A DNA stretch of 43,135 nt, from the NCBI RefSeq assembly GCF_001667035.1, contig NZ_LZIR01000112.1:1-43135 (forward strand), in the 5' to 3' direction. The DNA comes from Mycobacterium sp. 852002-51057_SCH5723018. GTDB taxonomy: Bacteria > Actinomycetota > Actinomycetes > Mycobacteriales > Mycobacteriaceae. How positions within the stretch are numbered: position 1 is the first letter of the stretch; every line of letters starts with the position of its first letter. Under the pieces are notes generated by a model. That model ran no database searches. It saw only the letters and a program-made list of their open reading frames with translations, and had not been told where the DNA came from. Positions 8,565 to 15,645 of this stretch are shown piece by piece. The translations under genes and the position numbers were made by a program.

Positions 8565-9317
8565 CCGTCCTGGCTGATTTTCAGCGCATTGCCCCACCGA
8601 AGACCCCGCCCCGACCGGCTGTTCCAGCTGAGCGTTGGCCAGTAGCCGCTCCAGCGCCGCCTCGACTTCGGCCTTCCAGCCAAGACCCTTGTCCAGCTCC
8701 AGCCGCAGCCGCGGGAAGTACGTATGCGGTGCCACCACAACGAATCCCACGTCCCTTAAAAACTCGGCGTCGATGATGCAGTGTTCGACCGAGCAATCCC
8801 CCAGCGCCTCCAACACCGGCCGCACATCCGGTGCCACCGCACGCGGATCCTGCAACTCGGACGCGGCAGGTGTGCGGCCGAACGCTTCCAACGCGCGGAC
8901 GCCGCGCCTCACCATCTCGTCGATCACCCGCGCGATCAGCCCGTGCGGTAGATCCTCGGCGGTCTGCCCGGGCTCGATATTCATCGACGTCAGGAGCACC
9001 GCATCGGCCGAAACCGGCGCGGTGGGAAAACGCTGCGCCCGTGGAACCGCCCGCGGCGGTGCGTACAGCACGTACCCCAAGCACTGCTGCTCGATATGAC
9101 TGCGCTCGTCATCCGGGACGGCGAGCGCGACCTGACCGCAGGAGCCCCACTCCAGCATGACCATCGACAGCCACGCTTCTTTCTCGAATTCGGGGTCGGC
9201 GAGGTGGTCCTGGTTACCGAGGGTCGCGGGATCGACCTCCCAGAAGACGCAGCGGCGCGCATGCTTGGGAAGCTGCTCGAAACCCTCGAGCCGCAGCGGC
9301 GTGATTCGAGCGGACAC
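8463..9317 (-). CDS. Rv3916c-like conserved protein with a 3' extension into cwlM
   Basis: The 284-aa protein starts MSARITPLRLEGFEQLPKHARRCVFWE and is strongly similar, from memory, to M. tuberculosis Rv3916c. The middle part (CLGYVLYAPP, VLLTSMNIEP, LIARVIDEMVRRGVRALEAFGRTP) looks like the core of a GNAT acetyltransferase; this is inference and the substrate is unknown. The remembered Rv3916c is about 244 aa. Here the frame runs about 40 residues further, and its last 102 bases are antisense to the end of cwlM. That tail is low in recognisable structure and probably arose by loss of the original stop. The function is unassigned. Confidence 0.8.
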   Translation of the reverse strand: MSARITPLRLEGFEQLPKHARRCVFWEVDPATLGNQDHLADPEFEKEAWLSMVMLEWGSCGQVALAVPDDERSHIEQQCLGYVLYAPPRAVPRAQRFPTAPVSADAVLLTSMNIEPGQTAEDLPHGLIARVIDEMVRRGVRALEAFGRTPAASELQDPRAVAPDVRPVLEALGDCSVEHCIIDAEFLRDVGFVVVAPHTYFPRLRLELDKGLGWKAEVEAALERLLANAQLEQPVGAGSSVGQCAENQPGRLGTAQPGGPLHRQFVGQQLGERESASGPVVLTE

Positions 9318-9583
9318 TAGCCTCCTGGCTTCCGTGCGGTACTGCAGCCGTCAAAGTATCGGACCACCAGCAACCCCTCCAGGATAGGAGAGGTGGTCGC
9401 CATCAGACCAGTGTTTGACGCGCCACGTGGGTCGGCGGGCCGAACCGGTCGACGGGCCGGGGTAACGCTCGAGTAATGACCGAAATGGTTTGAGGCACAC
9501 GGGAACTCCGTCATGGCAGGGTCGGGTTGCGGCCCGCGCGCGGGGCGCGGCGTCACAGTGACGTAATTACACGGTATGGACGG

Positions 9584-10567
9584 TCACGCCTTGGGCGGGG
9601 TCATCACGTCGACGATTCGCTGGAGGTCGTCCACCGAGCCGAACTCGACCACGATGCGACCCTTGCGTTTGCCGAGGCTCACCGTCACCCGCGTATCGAA
9701 GGTGTTCGACAGCCGCTCAGCAACGTCTTGAAGACCGGGCATCTGGATCGGCTTGCGGCGCTGCGGTGCCGGCGTGGCCGCGTCGCCGCGGTTGGCTAAC
9801 GTGACCGCCTCCTCCGTGGCGCGCACCGACAGGCCCTCCGCGACGATCCGGCTGGCCAGCTCCTCCTGCGCCTCTGGGCCCGCCTCGAGCGACAGCAGCG
9901 CGCGCGCGTGCCCCGCGGACAGCACCCCGGCCGCCACGCGGCGCTGCACCGGGATGGGTAGCTTCAGCAACCGGATCATGTTGGAGATCAGCGGGCGCGA
10001 TCGCCCGATCCGGGACGCCAGTTCGTCGTGGGTGACGCCGAACTCGTCGAGCAGCTGCTGGTAAGCCGCCGCCTCTTCCAATGGGTTCAGCTGGACCCGA
10101 TGGATGTTCTCGAGCAAGGCGTCGCGCAGCAGGTTGTCGTCGCCGGTCTCGCGCACGATCGCCGGGATGGTGGCCAGGCCCGCCTGCTGGGCGGCCCGCC
10201 AACGCCGCTCCCCCATCACGATCTGGTACCGCGCGCCGCTCGCCGATCCGGACACCGCCCGCACGACGATCGGCTGCAGCAGCCCGAACTCGCGGATCGA
10301 GTGCACCAGCTCGGACAGCGCCTCCTCGTCGAACACCTGGCGTGGCTGGCGTGGGTTGCGCTCGATGTCGGCCGGCGGGATCTCGCGGTAGACCGCGCCC
10401 ACCGCGGCGGCGCCCGTGGCCGGTCCCCCGATCAGGACGTCTGCGGCGGCGTCCCCCATCCGCGGCCCGAGCGTCGCGGGCCCCGAGTCCGCCTCCGCCG
10501 GGCCGGTCGGGATCAGCGAAGCCAGGCCCCGGCCGAGGCCGCCTTTCTTGCGTAATGGCTGCGTCAT
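9584..10567 (-). CDS. parB: Chromosome-partitioning protein ParB
   Basis: The 327-aa ParB has the N-terminal ParA-activating basic segment (LRKKGGLGRGLASLIP), the CTP-binding and clamp domain with NPRQPR and GERRWRAAQQAG (about residues 75-135), a helix-turn-helix near LASRIGRSRPLISNMIRLL that reads parS, and a C-terminal dimer domain (RVTVSLGKRKGRIVVEFGS). It loads on the three parS sites nearby and spreads to form the partition complex. The ATG at 10567 is chosen because it has a GAAGGGA ribosome site. An in-frame TTG at 10594 would overlap the parA stop but has no such site. It follows parA by 23 bases. Confidence 0.97.
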   Translation of the reverse strand: MTQPLRKKGGLGRGLASLIPTGPAEADSGPATLGPRMGDAAADVLIGGPATGAAAVGAVYREIPPADIERNPRQPRQVFDEEALSELVHSIREFGLLQPIVVRAVSGSASGARYQIVMGERRWRAAQQAGLATIPAIVRETGDDNLLRDALLENIHRVQLNPLEEAAAYQQLLDEFGVTHDELASRIGRSRPLISNMIRLLKLPIPVQRRVAAGVLSAGHARALLSLEAGPEAQEELASRIVAEGLSVRATEEAVTLANRGDAATPAPQRRKPIQMPGLQDVAERLSNTFDTRVTVSLGKRKGRIVVEFGSVDDLQRIVDVMTPPKA

Positions 10568-10590
10568 GGTCGTCCCTTCAGCGGTGGTGG

Positions 10591-11586
10591 TCAATCGCGC
10601 TCGGCGAGTTCGCGGCTCGCGTCGAGATAGCTCATCGCCCCACGCGAGCCGGGGTCGTAATCGATGATCGTCATGCTGTAGCCCGGCGCTTCCGACACCT
10701 TCACGCTGCGCGGGATCACGGTGCGCAGCACCTTGGTTCCGAAATAACGGCGCACCTCCTCGGCCACCTGGTCGGCAAGCTTGGTCCGCCCGTCGTACAT
10801 GGTGAGGATCACCGTGGTCACCTCGAGTTGCGGATTCAGGTGCGCCTTCACCATCTCGATGTTGCGCATCAGCTGTGACACCCCTTCAAGCGCGTAGTAC
10901 TCGCACTGGATCGGGATCATCACCTCGGGCGCGGCCACGAGCGCGTTGATGGTCAGCAGGCCGAGTGACGGTGGGCAGTCGACAAAGACGTAGTCGAAGT
11001 CGAACTGGTCCAGTTCGGCCAAGGCGGTGCGCAGCCGGTTCTCGCGCGCGACCATGCTGACCAATTCGATCTCGGCGCCCGCGAGGTCGATGGTCGCCGG
11101 TACGCAGAACAACCGTGGGCTGTGCGGGCTGACCCGTAACGCGTCGCGCAGCGAGACCTCCCCGATGAGGACCTCGTATGAGGAGGGCGTGCCCGCTTGC
11201 CGGTCTTGGATGCCGAGCGCGGTGCTCGCATTGCCTTGGGGGTCGAGGTCGAGGACGAGGGTCTTCAGTCCTTGCACCGCCAGCGCGGCGGCGAGGTTGA
11301 CGGCGGTGGTCGTCTTTCCGACGCCGCCTTTCTGGTTCGCCACGGTGAGGACGCGTCGGTGGCGGGGGCGGCGCAGTGGGGTGTAGGTGGTGTGCAGTAC
11401 ACGCATCGCCCGCTCGGCGGCCGCACCGATCGGGGTGTCGCACTCGGCGGACGTTTCACGTGAAACATTCCCGACGGCGTCCCCGTCCTCGGAGGGCGCG
11501 GATGGCGCCGGCGGCGCCACCGCGGGGGCCGAGGTGTGCGCAACGGTCGGCGGGAATCCCGAGGGCGGGTCGTGCGGAGAACTCAT
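10591..11586 (-). CDS. parA: Chromosome-partitioning ATPase ParA
   Basis: The 331-aa Walker-type ATPase has a deviant Walker A motif KGGVGKTT, the switch LDLDPQGNASTALG and the Walker B stretch YVFVDCPPSLG. It binds the nucleoid and moves the ParB-parS complex toward the cell pole. The first 70 or so residues are a poorly conserved Pro/Ser/Ala-rich tail. The ATG at 11586 is preferred: it overlaps the gid stop (11583-11586) and has an AGGGGG ribosome site. The open frame extends further upstream without support. A parS site lies inside this gene and encodes the peptide NVSRET. Confidence 0.96.
   Translation of the reverse strand: MSSPHDPPSGFPPTVAHTSAPAVAPPAPSAPSEDGDAVGNVSRETSAECDTPIGAAAERAMRVLHTTYTPLRRPRHRRVLTVANQKGGVGKTTTAVNLAAALAVQGLKTLVLDLDPQGNASTALGIQDRQAGTPSSYEVLIGEVSLRDALRVSPHSPRLFCVPATIDLAGAEIELVSMVARENRLRTALAELDQFDFDYVFVDCPPSLGLLTINALVAAPEVMIPIQCEYYALEGVSQLMRNIEMVKAHLNPQLEVTTVILTMYDGRTKLADQVAEEVRRYFGTKVLRTVIPRSVKVSEAPGYSMTIIDYDPGSRGAMSYLDASRELAERD
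11452..11467. promoter_or_regulatory. parS site 1 (inside parA)
   Basis: The sequence CGTTTCACGTGAAACA matches the parS consensus TGTTTCACGTGAAACA at all but its first base. It lies within the 5' part of the parA coding region. ParB binding here would mark the origin-proximal region for segregation. Confidence 0.93.
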
Positions 11587-12335
11587 GGTGTCCCCCTGTC
11601 TGCTTGACGGGCCGGCCGCTGACGCGCCCGGCTTCCACGCCGCGCTAACACCACGGTTGCGGGCGGACGCAAATAGTTCGCGCCACATGTCACCACCCTG
11701 ACATCAACGGCGCCCAATGCCTCCATCACACGCCGGTGTGCTTCCACTTCGTCGGGAGCGCGCTCCCCCTTGATCGCGACCATTCGCCCGCCTCGCCGTA
11801 GCAACGGCATACTCCACTTCGTCAACTTGTCCAGCGCCGCCACCGCTCGCGAGACCGCCGCGTCCCTGTCGCCGAACCGGCGTCGCACGTCGGGTTCCTC
11901 GGCGCGGCCGCGCACCACCTCGACCGCCAACCCTAGTTCGGCGACCGCCTCGTTGAGAAACTCGCTGCGGCGCAAGAGCGGCTCGAGGAGCACCACCTCG
12001 AGGTCGGGCCGCGCGATCGCCAACGGTATGCCGGGTAAGCCGGCGCCGCTGCCGATATCGATCACCCGTTCGCCCGGCTCGAGAAGCTCGCCCACGACCG
12101 CGCTGTTAAGCAGATGGCGTTCCCATAATCGGTCCACCTCATGCGGGCCCAGCAGTCCGCGCTCCACGCCGGGCCCAGCGAGCAGCCCGGCATAGCGCCG
12201 AGCGATGTCGAGCCGCGACCCAAACACGGCGGACACCGCGTCGCCGAATTCCACCGGTTCAGGTGCGGCCGAGCGCTCCACCGTGCGCTCGTGTTTCACG
12301 TGAAACATCTCTCGGCGCTGTTTCACGTGAAACAT
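11583..12335 (-). CDS. gid: 16S rRNA (guanine-527-N7)-methyltransferase GidB/RsmG
   Basis: The 250-aa protein has the SAM-binding motif VIDIGSGAGLPGIPLAIARPD (about residues 90-110), LLEPLLRRSEFLNE and the motif SRAVAALDKLTKWSMPLLRRGG. It methylates G527 in 16S rRNA; loss gives low-level streptomycin resistance in mycobacteria. The ATG at 12335 has a GGAGAG ribosome site seven bases upstream, so I keep it. An in-frame ATG at 12308 is the alternative. The N-terminus MFHVKQRREMFHVKH is encoded by two parS sites and has no counterpart I recall in the M. tuberculosis protein. The stop overlaps the parA start. Confidence 0.94.
   Translation of the reverse strand: MFHVKQRREMFHVKHERTVERSAAPEPVEFGDAVSAVFGSRLDIARRYAGLLAGPGVERGLLGPHEVDRLWERHLLNSAVVGELLEPGERVIDIGSGAGLPGIPLAIARPDLEVVLLEPLLRRSEFLNEAVAELGLAVEVVRGRAEEPDVRRRFGDRDAAVSRAVAALDKLTKWSMPLLRRGGRMVAIKGERAPDEVEAHRRVMEALGAVDVRVVTCGANYLRPPATVVLARRGSRARQRPARQADRGTP
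12292..12307. promoter_or_regulatory. parS site 2 (5' end of gid)
   Basis: A perfect 16-base parS palindrome, TGTTTCACGTGAAACA. Read on the minus strand it encodes the second MFHVKH of Gid. It lies 11 bases from site 3, so one or both could hold ParB and affect translation or transcription of gid-parA-parB. Confidence 0.97.
12319..12334. promoter_or_regulatory. parS site 3 (gid start codon)
   Basis: A second perfect parS palindrome, TGTTTCACGTGAAACA. It overlaps the chosen gid start codon (12333-12335). With sites 1 and 2 it makes a three-site ParB loading cluster about 3 to 4 kb from dnaA. Confidence 0.97.
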
Positions 12336-12389
12336 CCTCGATCTCTCCGGCCGGTGGGCCCGCGAATTACACGGCTGTGACTTGCACCG

Positions 12390-12980
12390 CTAGTCGAGTA
12401 GGACGACGACTCGGCGCGACGGCTCCGCGCCCTCGCTCTCGCTGTGCACGCCCGGCACCGCCGCGACGGCGTCATGGACGATCTTGCGCTCGAAGGGGGT
12501 CATCGGCGACAGCTCTTCGCGATCGCCGGTGCTCAGCACTCGCCGCGCGACCTTATCGCCCAACGCCGCCAATTCCTCGCGGCGCCGCCGCCGCCAGCTA
12601 GCGATGTCGAGCATCAACCGGCTGCGCACACCGGTCTTCTGGTGCACCGCCAGCCGGGTGAGCTCCTGCAGCGCGTCGAGCACCTCTCCCCCGCGCCCGA
12701 CCAACTTGTTCAGGTCGTCGCTGCCGTCGATGCTCACGACGGCGCGGTCGCCCTCGACGTCCAGGTCGATGTCACCGTCGAAGTCCAGCAGGTCCAACAG
12801 CTCTTCGAGATAATCCCCGGCGATCTCGCCCTCGGCGACCAGTCGATCCTCCACGTCGTCAACCTGGTCCCCGCCGGCCTCGGCGTCGGCGTCGGCGTCG
12901 GGCGCCGCCGCGTCCTCCGGGGCTTCCTCTGCCGACAGGTCGGCATCGAAGTCGCGTTCGGTGGTGTCGGCTTCTGTCAT
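12390..12980 (-). CDS. jag: Jag/KhpB-type RNA-binding protein (KH-R3H)
   Basis: The 196-aa protein has an acidic Ala/Asp-rich N-terminus, then a KH-like domain (about residues 95-135, with LNKLVGRGGEVLDALQELTRLAV) and an R3H domain (about 140-195, with RRRREELAALGDKVARRVLSTG and MTPFERKIVHDAV). It is an RNA-binding protein and is the usual partner of yidC in this position. The ATG at 12980 is selected because AAGGAAAAGAC precedes it; the frame is open 22 codons further upstream without a ribosome site. The acidic N-terminal segment is rich in GAC/GCC repeats and differs in length between species. Confidence 0.93.
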   Translation of the reverse strand: MTEADTTERDFDADLSAEEAPEDAAAPDADADAEAGGDQVDDVEDRLVAEGEIAGDYLEELLDLLDFDGDIDLDVEGDRAVVSIDGSDDLNKLVGRGGEVLDALQELTRLAVHQKTGVRSRLMLDIASWRRRRREELAALGDKVARRVLSTGDREELSPMTPFERKIVHDAVAAVPGVHSESEGAEPSRRVVVLLD

Positions 12981-13057
12981 GTCTTTTCCTTCCCTTATCC
13001 GCGGGTCCCTGTCCGTTGGTCGCTCAACCGATGCGACCCGGCTCAAGCTGGGCCCTG

Positions 13058-14206
13058 TCAGCGTTTGCGCCTCTTGGGGCGCGCCCCCGGCCGCGGGGTG
13101 CGGTTGGTCGCGATGCTGTTGCGTCCGGCCGAGTCAGGGGTCTCCGGTTGCGCCTTGCCGGTTTTCGCCCCGGCCACATCACTGTCGGACCCATCGGACC
13201 CGGCCAAGCCGGCCGAGCCGGCCGTGGACTCGCTGTCCGTACCGCCGGCGGTCGACGAACCGTTCCCGGCCGCGGGTGCTGTCTTCGGGTTGCGCTTGGG
13301 TTTGGCGCCGGGCGCCGGCGCGTTGGCGGCCCGGCGCTCAATCGCCTCCTGCCGCTTGGCCTCTTCTTCTTTCTCGATCATCCCGAATACGTAGTGCTGC
13401 TGCCCGAACGTCCAGATGTTGTTGGCGAACCAGTACAAGATGATCGCGAGCGGAAGGAACGGGCCGCCGACCACGACCCCGAGCGGAAACACGTACAGCG
13501 CAAGCTTGTTCATCATCGCGGTCTGCGGGTTGGCGGCCGCTTCCGCGCTCTGCCGGGCCACCGACGCGCGGCTGTTGAAGTAGGTCGCCACACCGGCCAG
13601 GATCATCACCGGCGCACCCACCGCGATCACCGCGGGCCGGCTGAAGTGAGTGAACGCATCCAACCCGGAGTGCTGCGTCATGAACGCGCCGATCGGGGCG
13701 CCGAAGAGGTTCGCGTCCAGGAAGTGCGCGACGTCGGCCGGCGTGAAGACGTAGTTGCCCGTCATTCGGTTTTGGATCACCGACAGGTGCGGCTGGCCGA
13801 ATCCTCCGGTTGTGCGGTTGAACGACCGCAGCACGTGATAGAGCCCGAGGAACACCGGGATCTGCGCCAGCATCGGCAGGCAGCCCAGGATGGGGTTGAA
13901 GCCGTGCTCGCGTTGCAGCTTCTGCATCTCGAGCGCCATGCGCTGGCGGTCCTTGCCGTACTTCTTTTGCAGCGCCTTGATCTGCGGCTGCAACTCCTGC
14001 ATCTGCCGGGTCGTGCGGATCTGCCGGACGAACGGCTTGTACAGCAGCGCCCGCAGGGTGAAGACCAGAAACATCACCGATAGGGCCCAGGCGAAGAAGT
14101 TCGACGGCCCCAGCACGGATGCGAACAGCTTGTACCAAACCCACATGATCCACGACACCGGGTAGTAGATGACGTCGAGGCTGAAAAAATCAAACAAAAG
14201 ACTCAC
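13058..14206 (-). CDS. yidC: Membrane protein insertase YidC
   Basis: The 382-aa YidC/Oxa1 protein begins with a hydrophobic segment (SLLFDFFSLDVIYYPVSWIMWVW), has a cytoplasmic coiled-coil loop rich in Lys and Gln (KKYGKDRQRMALEMQKLQREHG), the LGCLPMLAQIPVFLGLYHVLRS segment and further helices ending near IILYWFANNIWTFGQQHYVFG. It inserts and folds membrane proteins with or without Sec. The last 110 or so residues are a basic Pro/Ala tail that may bind ribosomes. The GTG at 14206 matches the usual start MSLLFDFFSLD and is preceded by GGGAG. It overlaps the yidD end by 17 bases. An earlier GTG at 14233 is possible. Confidence 0.95.
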   Translation of the reverse strand: MSLLFDFFSLDVIYYPVSWIMWVWYKLFASVLGPSNFFAWALSVMFLVFTLRALLYKPFVRQIRTTRQMQELQPQIKALQKKYGKDRQRMALEMQKLQREHGFNPILGCLPMLAQIPVFLGLYHVLRSFNRTTGGFGQPHLSVIQNRMTGNYVFTPADVAHFLDANLFGAPIGAFMTQHSGLDAFTHFSRPAVIAVGAPVMILAGVATYFNSRASVARQSAEAAANPQTAMMNKLALYVFPLGVVVGGPFLPLAIILYWFANNIWTFGQQHYVFGMIEKEEEAKRQEAIERRAANAPAPGAKPKRNPKTAPAAGNGSSTAGGTDSESTAGSAGLAGSDGSDSDVAGAKTGKAQPETPDSAGRNSIATNRTPRPGARPKRRKR

Positions 14207-14537
14207 TCTCCCGTTGCTTGGCCGCGTGGCCACGCGTGTCGCCGGCGCCGTCGGCGTCCATCCGGCATCCGTGTCGGTCCGGTATCGGATCCCATCCTCC
14301 CCGATGCCACGGACCGCACTTGGCGAGCCTGACCGCGGACAGCCAGCTTCCGCGAATTACGCCGTACTCGGTGAGAGCGTCGACGGCGTACTGGCTACAG
14401 GTTGGAACGAAGCGGCACGTCGCCGGTCGCAGCGGCGACACCATGTGCCGATACAGCTGAATCAGGAAGATCAGTCCTCGAGCGGCGGCCGCGCCCGCGC
14501 CACCGATTACCGCGCGCGCCCGCGCCGACGGACTCAC
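14190..14537 (-). CDS. yidD: Membrane protein insertion efficiency factor YidD
   Basis: A 115-aa member of the YidD (DUF37/haemolytic) family. The core LIQLYRHMVSPLRPATCRFVPTCSQYAVDALTEYGVIRG and GPWHRGGWDPIP is diagnostic and includes the conserved Cys pair. It is a membrane-associated helper of YidC-dependent insertion. The GTG at 14537 overlaps the rnpA stop (TGA at 14534-14536 on the minus strand), and its own end lies inside yidC, so rnpA, yidD and yidC are likely coupled. Confidence 0.93.
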   Translation of the reverse strand: MSPSARARAVIGGAGAAAARGLIFLIQLYRHMVSPLRPATCRFVPTCSQYAVDALTEYGVIRGSWLSAVRLAKCGPWHRGGWDPIPDRHGCRMDADGAGDTRGHAAKQRESESFV

Positions 14538-14896
14538 CGGCGGGTCTCCGCCGACTGAAACGCCCGGCGCAAGCCGCGCCGCAGCTGCTCCTCGAGCCGG
14601 ACCGACGACGCCTGCCGGCTACTCGGCAGGGCCCGGATCACCACCCGATCGGAGCCATCCAGATCGCTGAGCATCGTTCGGACGACATGGCGCAACCGGC
14701 GCGCCACCCCGTGGCGTTCCACTGCCGATCCCACCGACTTGGCGATGATCAATCCGACCCGCGGACCGCCGGCGTCGCAGCCTTCGCTCGCTCGCCGCAC
14801 ATGCACGACGACGTCGGGCTGCGCCGTGCGCGACCCGTACTTCACCGTGGCGTCAAATTCCGTTGACCGCCTCATGCGGTTGCGTGCGGGAAGCAC
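14534..14896 (-). CDS. rnpA: Ribonuclease P protein component
   Basis: A 120-aa basic protein with the RNase P signature GSAVERHGVARRLRHVVR and the phosphate-binding pattern AKSVGSAVERH. It assists the catalytic RNA in 5' processing of tRNA precursors. The GTG at 14896 gives LPARNRMRRSTEFD at the start, which matches family length; the ATG at MRRSTEFD is a shorter alternative. The gene follows rpmH by 23 bases in the standard rpmH-rnpA operon. Confidence 0.95.
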   Translation of the reverse strand: MLPARNRMRRSTEFDATVKYGSRTAQPDVVVHVRRASEGCDAGGPRVGLIIAKSVGSAVERHGVARRLRHVVRTMLSDLDGSDRVVIRALPSSRQASSVRLEEQLRRGLRRAFQSAETRR

Positions 14897-14919
14897 CGCC
14901 GAAAGACCTGACGTTGCGA

Positions 14920-15063
14920 TCAGGCAGTCAACGCGCGGCGGCCCTTGCGGCGCCGGGTGGACACGATCGAGCGCCCGGCGCGGGTACGCATCCGCAACCG
15001 GAAGCCGTGCACGCGGGCTCGGCGCCGGTTGTTCGGCTGGAATGTCCGCTTGCCCTTGGCCAC
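14920..15063 (-). CDS. rpmH: 50S ribosomal protein L34
   Basis: A 47-aa basic ribosomal protein: AKGKRTFQPNNRRRARVHGF and RTRAGRSIVSTRRRKGRRALTA identify L34. Start GTG at 15063 has a GAGGAG ribosome site. First gene of the minus-strand origin operon; its promoter lies at 15212-15240. Confidence 0.98.
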   Translation of the reverse strand: MAKGKRTFQPNNRRRARVHGFRLRMRTRAGRSIVSTRRRKGRRALTA

Positions 15064-15211
15064 GGCGTTCTCCTCGTTGTCTCTGGCATGGCGTCCGGCC
15101 GCTCGCGCTTCCGCGGGTCGTCCGGAGGTGAGTCCTGCTGCTGGCCGGCGCGGTCCCCAGGCGCCTAAGCCTCGGTCGCAGCCGTATCGCCGACTTTCGG
15201 GCGACTGTTTG

Positions 15212-15240
15212 AGGGTACTGATGAGCCTTCGCTGGGTCAA
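15212..15240 (-). promoter_or_regulatory. rpmH operon promoter (SigA-type)
   Basis: On the minus strand TTGACC (15240-15235) and TACCCT (15217-15212) are separated by exactly 17 bases, which fits the housekeeping mycobacterial promoter. Transcription would start near 15205 and give a leader of about 140 bases before rpmH. Confidence 0.72.
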
Positions 15241-15532
15241 ACTTGGTCTGCCCCAACGGAGCCAACTCACACTTCGGCGAAAATATGCGCTCTCGGCGGC
15301 GGCGCTGCGGCACGATGTCGGAAGCGAAAGGCAAACAGCCCCAACGAACCCTAAAGAAGCCGATTGGAATGCAGCAGAACGGTTGGCAGCCGCACGGAAA
15401 ACTGTTAGCTTCGGGCAATGCCGTTTCAGCGTGGAACGGCGCTCGACGACAAAGCGAGGATGGCGGATCAACTAGCTGTCTAGGCGACCTGCACGGGTTG
15501 TCACCAGCACGGAGATCGCGAGCCGTCGCCGG

Positions 15533-15538
15533 TAGGCT
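15533..15538 (+). promoter_or_regulatory. Candidate dnaA -10 element
   Basis: TAGGCT fits the TANNNT pattern of mycobacterial -10 boxes and would put the start of the dnaA transcript near 15545, about 100 bases before the start codon. No good -35 hexamer lies at the right distance, so support is modest. Confidence 0.4.
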
Positions 15539-15558
15539 GTGGCTCGTTTACGATCATC

Positions 15559-15590
15559 CTGTCCACACCTGTGTATAAGTATGTGGACAG
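15559..15590. promoter_or_regulatory. Inverted pair of DnaA-like boxes upstream of dnaA
   Basis: CTGTCCACA at 15559-15567 and its exact reverse complement TGTGGACAG at 15582-15590 differ by one base from the mycobacterial DnaA box TTGTCCACA. They lie just downstream of the candidate dnaA promoter, where bound DnaA could repress its own gene. Confidence 0.65.
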
Positions 15591-15645
15591 TTGCTTTATC
15601 GCCAAGCGTGGTTACACCTCGAGGTCGGACCAGGGAGATACGTCG

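Larger units (their letters stand above)
15064..15645. other. rpmH-dnaA divergent intergenic region
   Basis: This 582-base gap separates the two divergent origin operons. It holds the rpmH promoter, a candidate dnaA -10 element and an inverted pair of DnaA-like boxes, listed separately. The open frames inside it have no recognisable motif and I treat them as chance. Confidence 0.85.

Noticed and set aside
15243..15578. Open frames of 100 to 180 codons in the rpmH-dnaA gap.
   Set aside because: They lack recognisable motifs and overlap the rpmH promoter and DnaA-like boxes.
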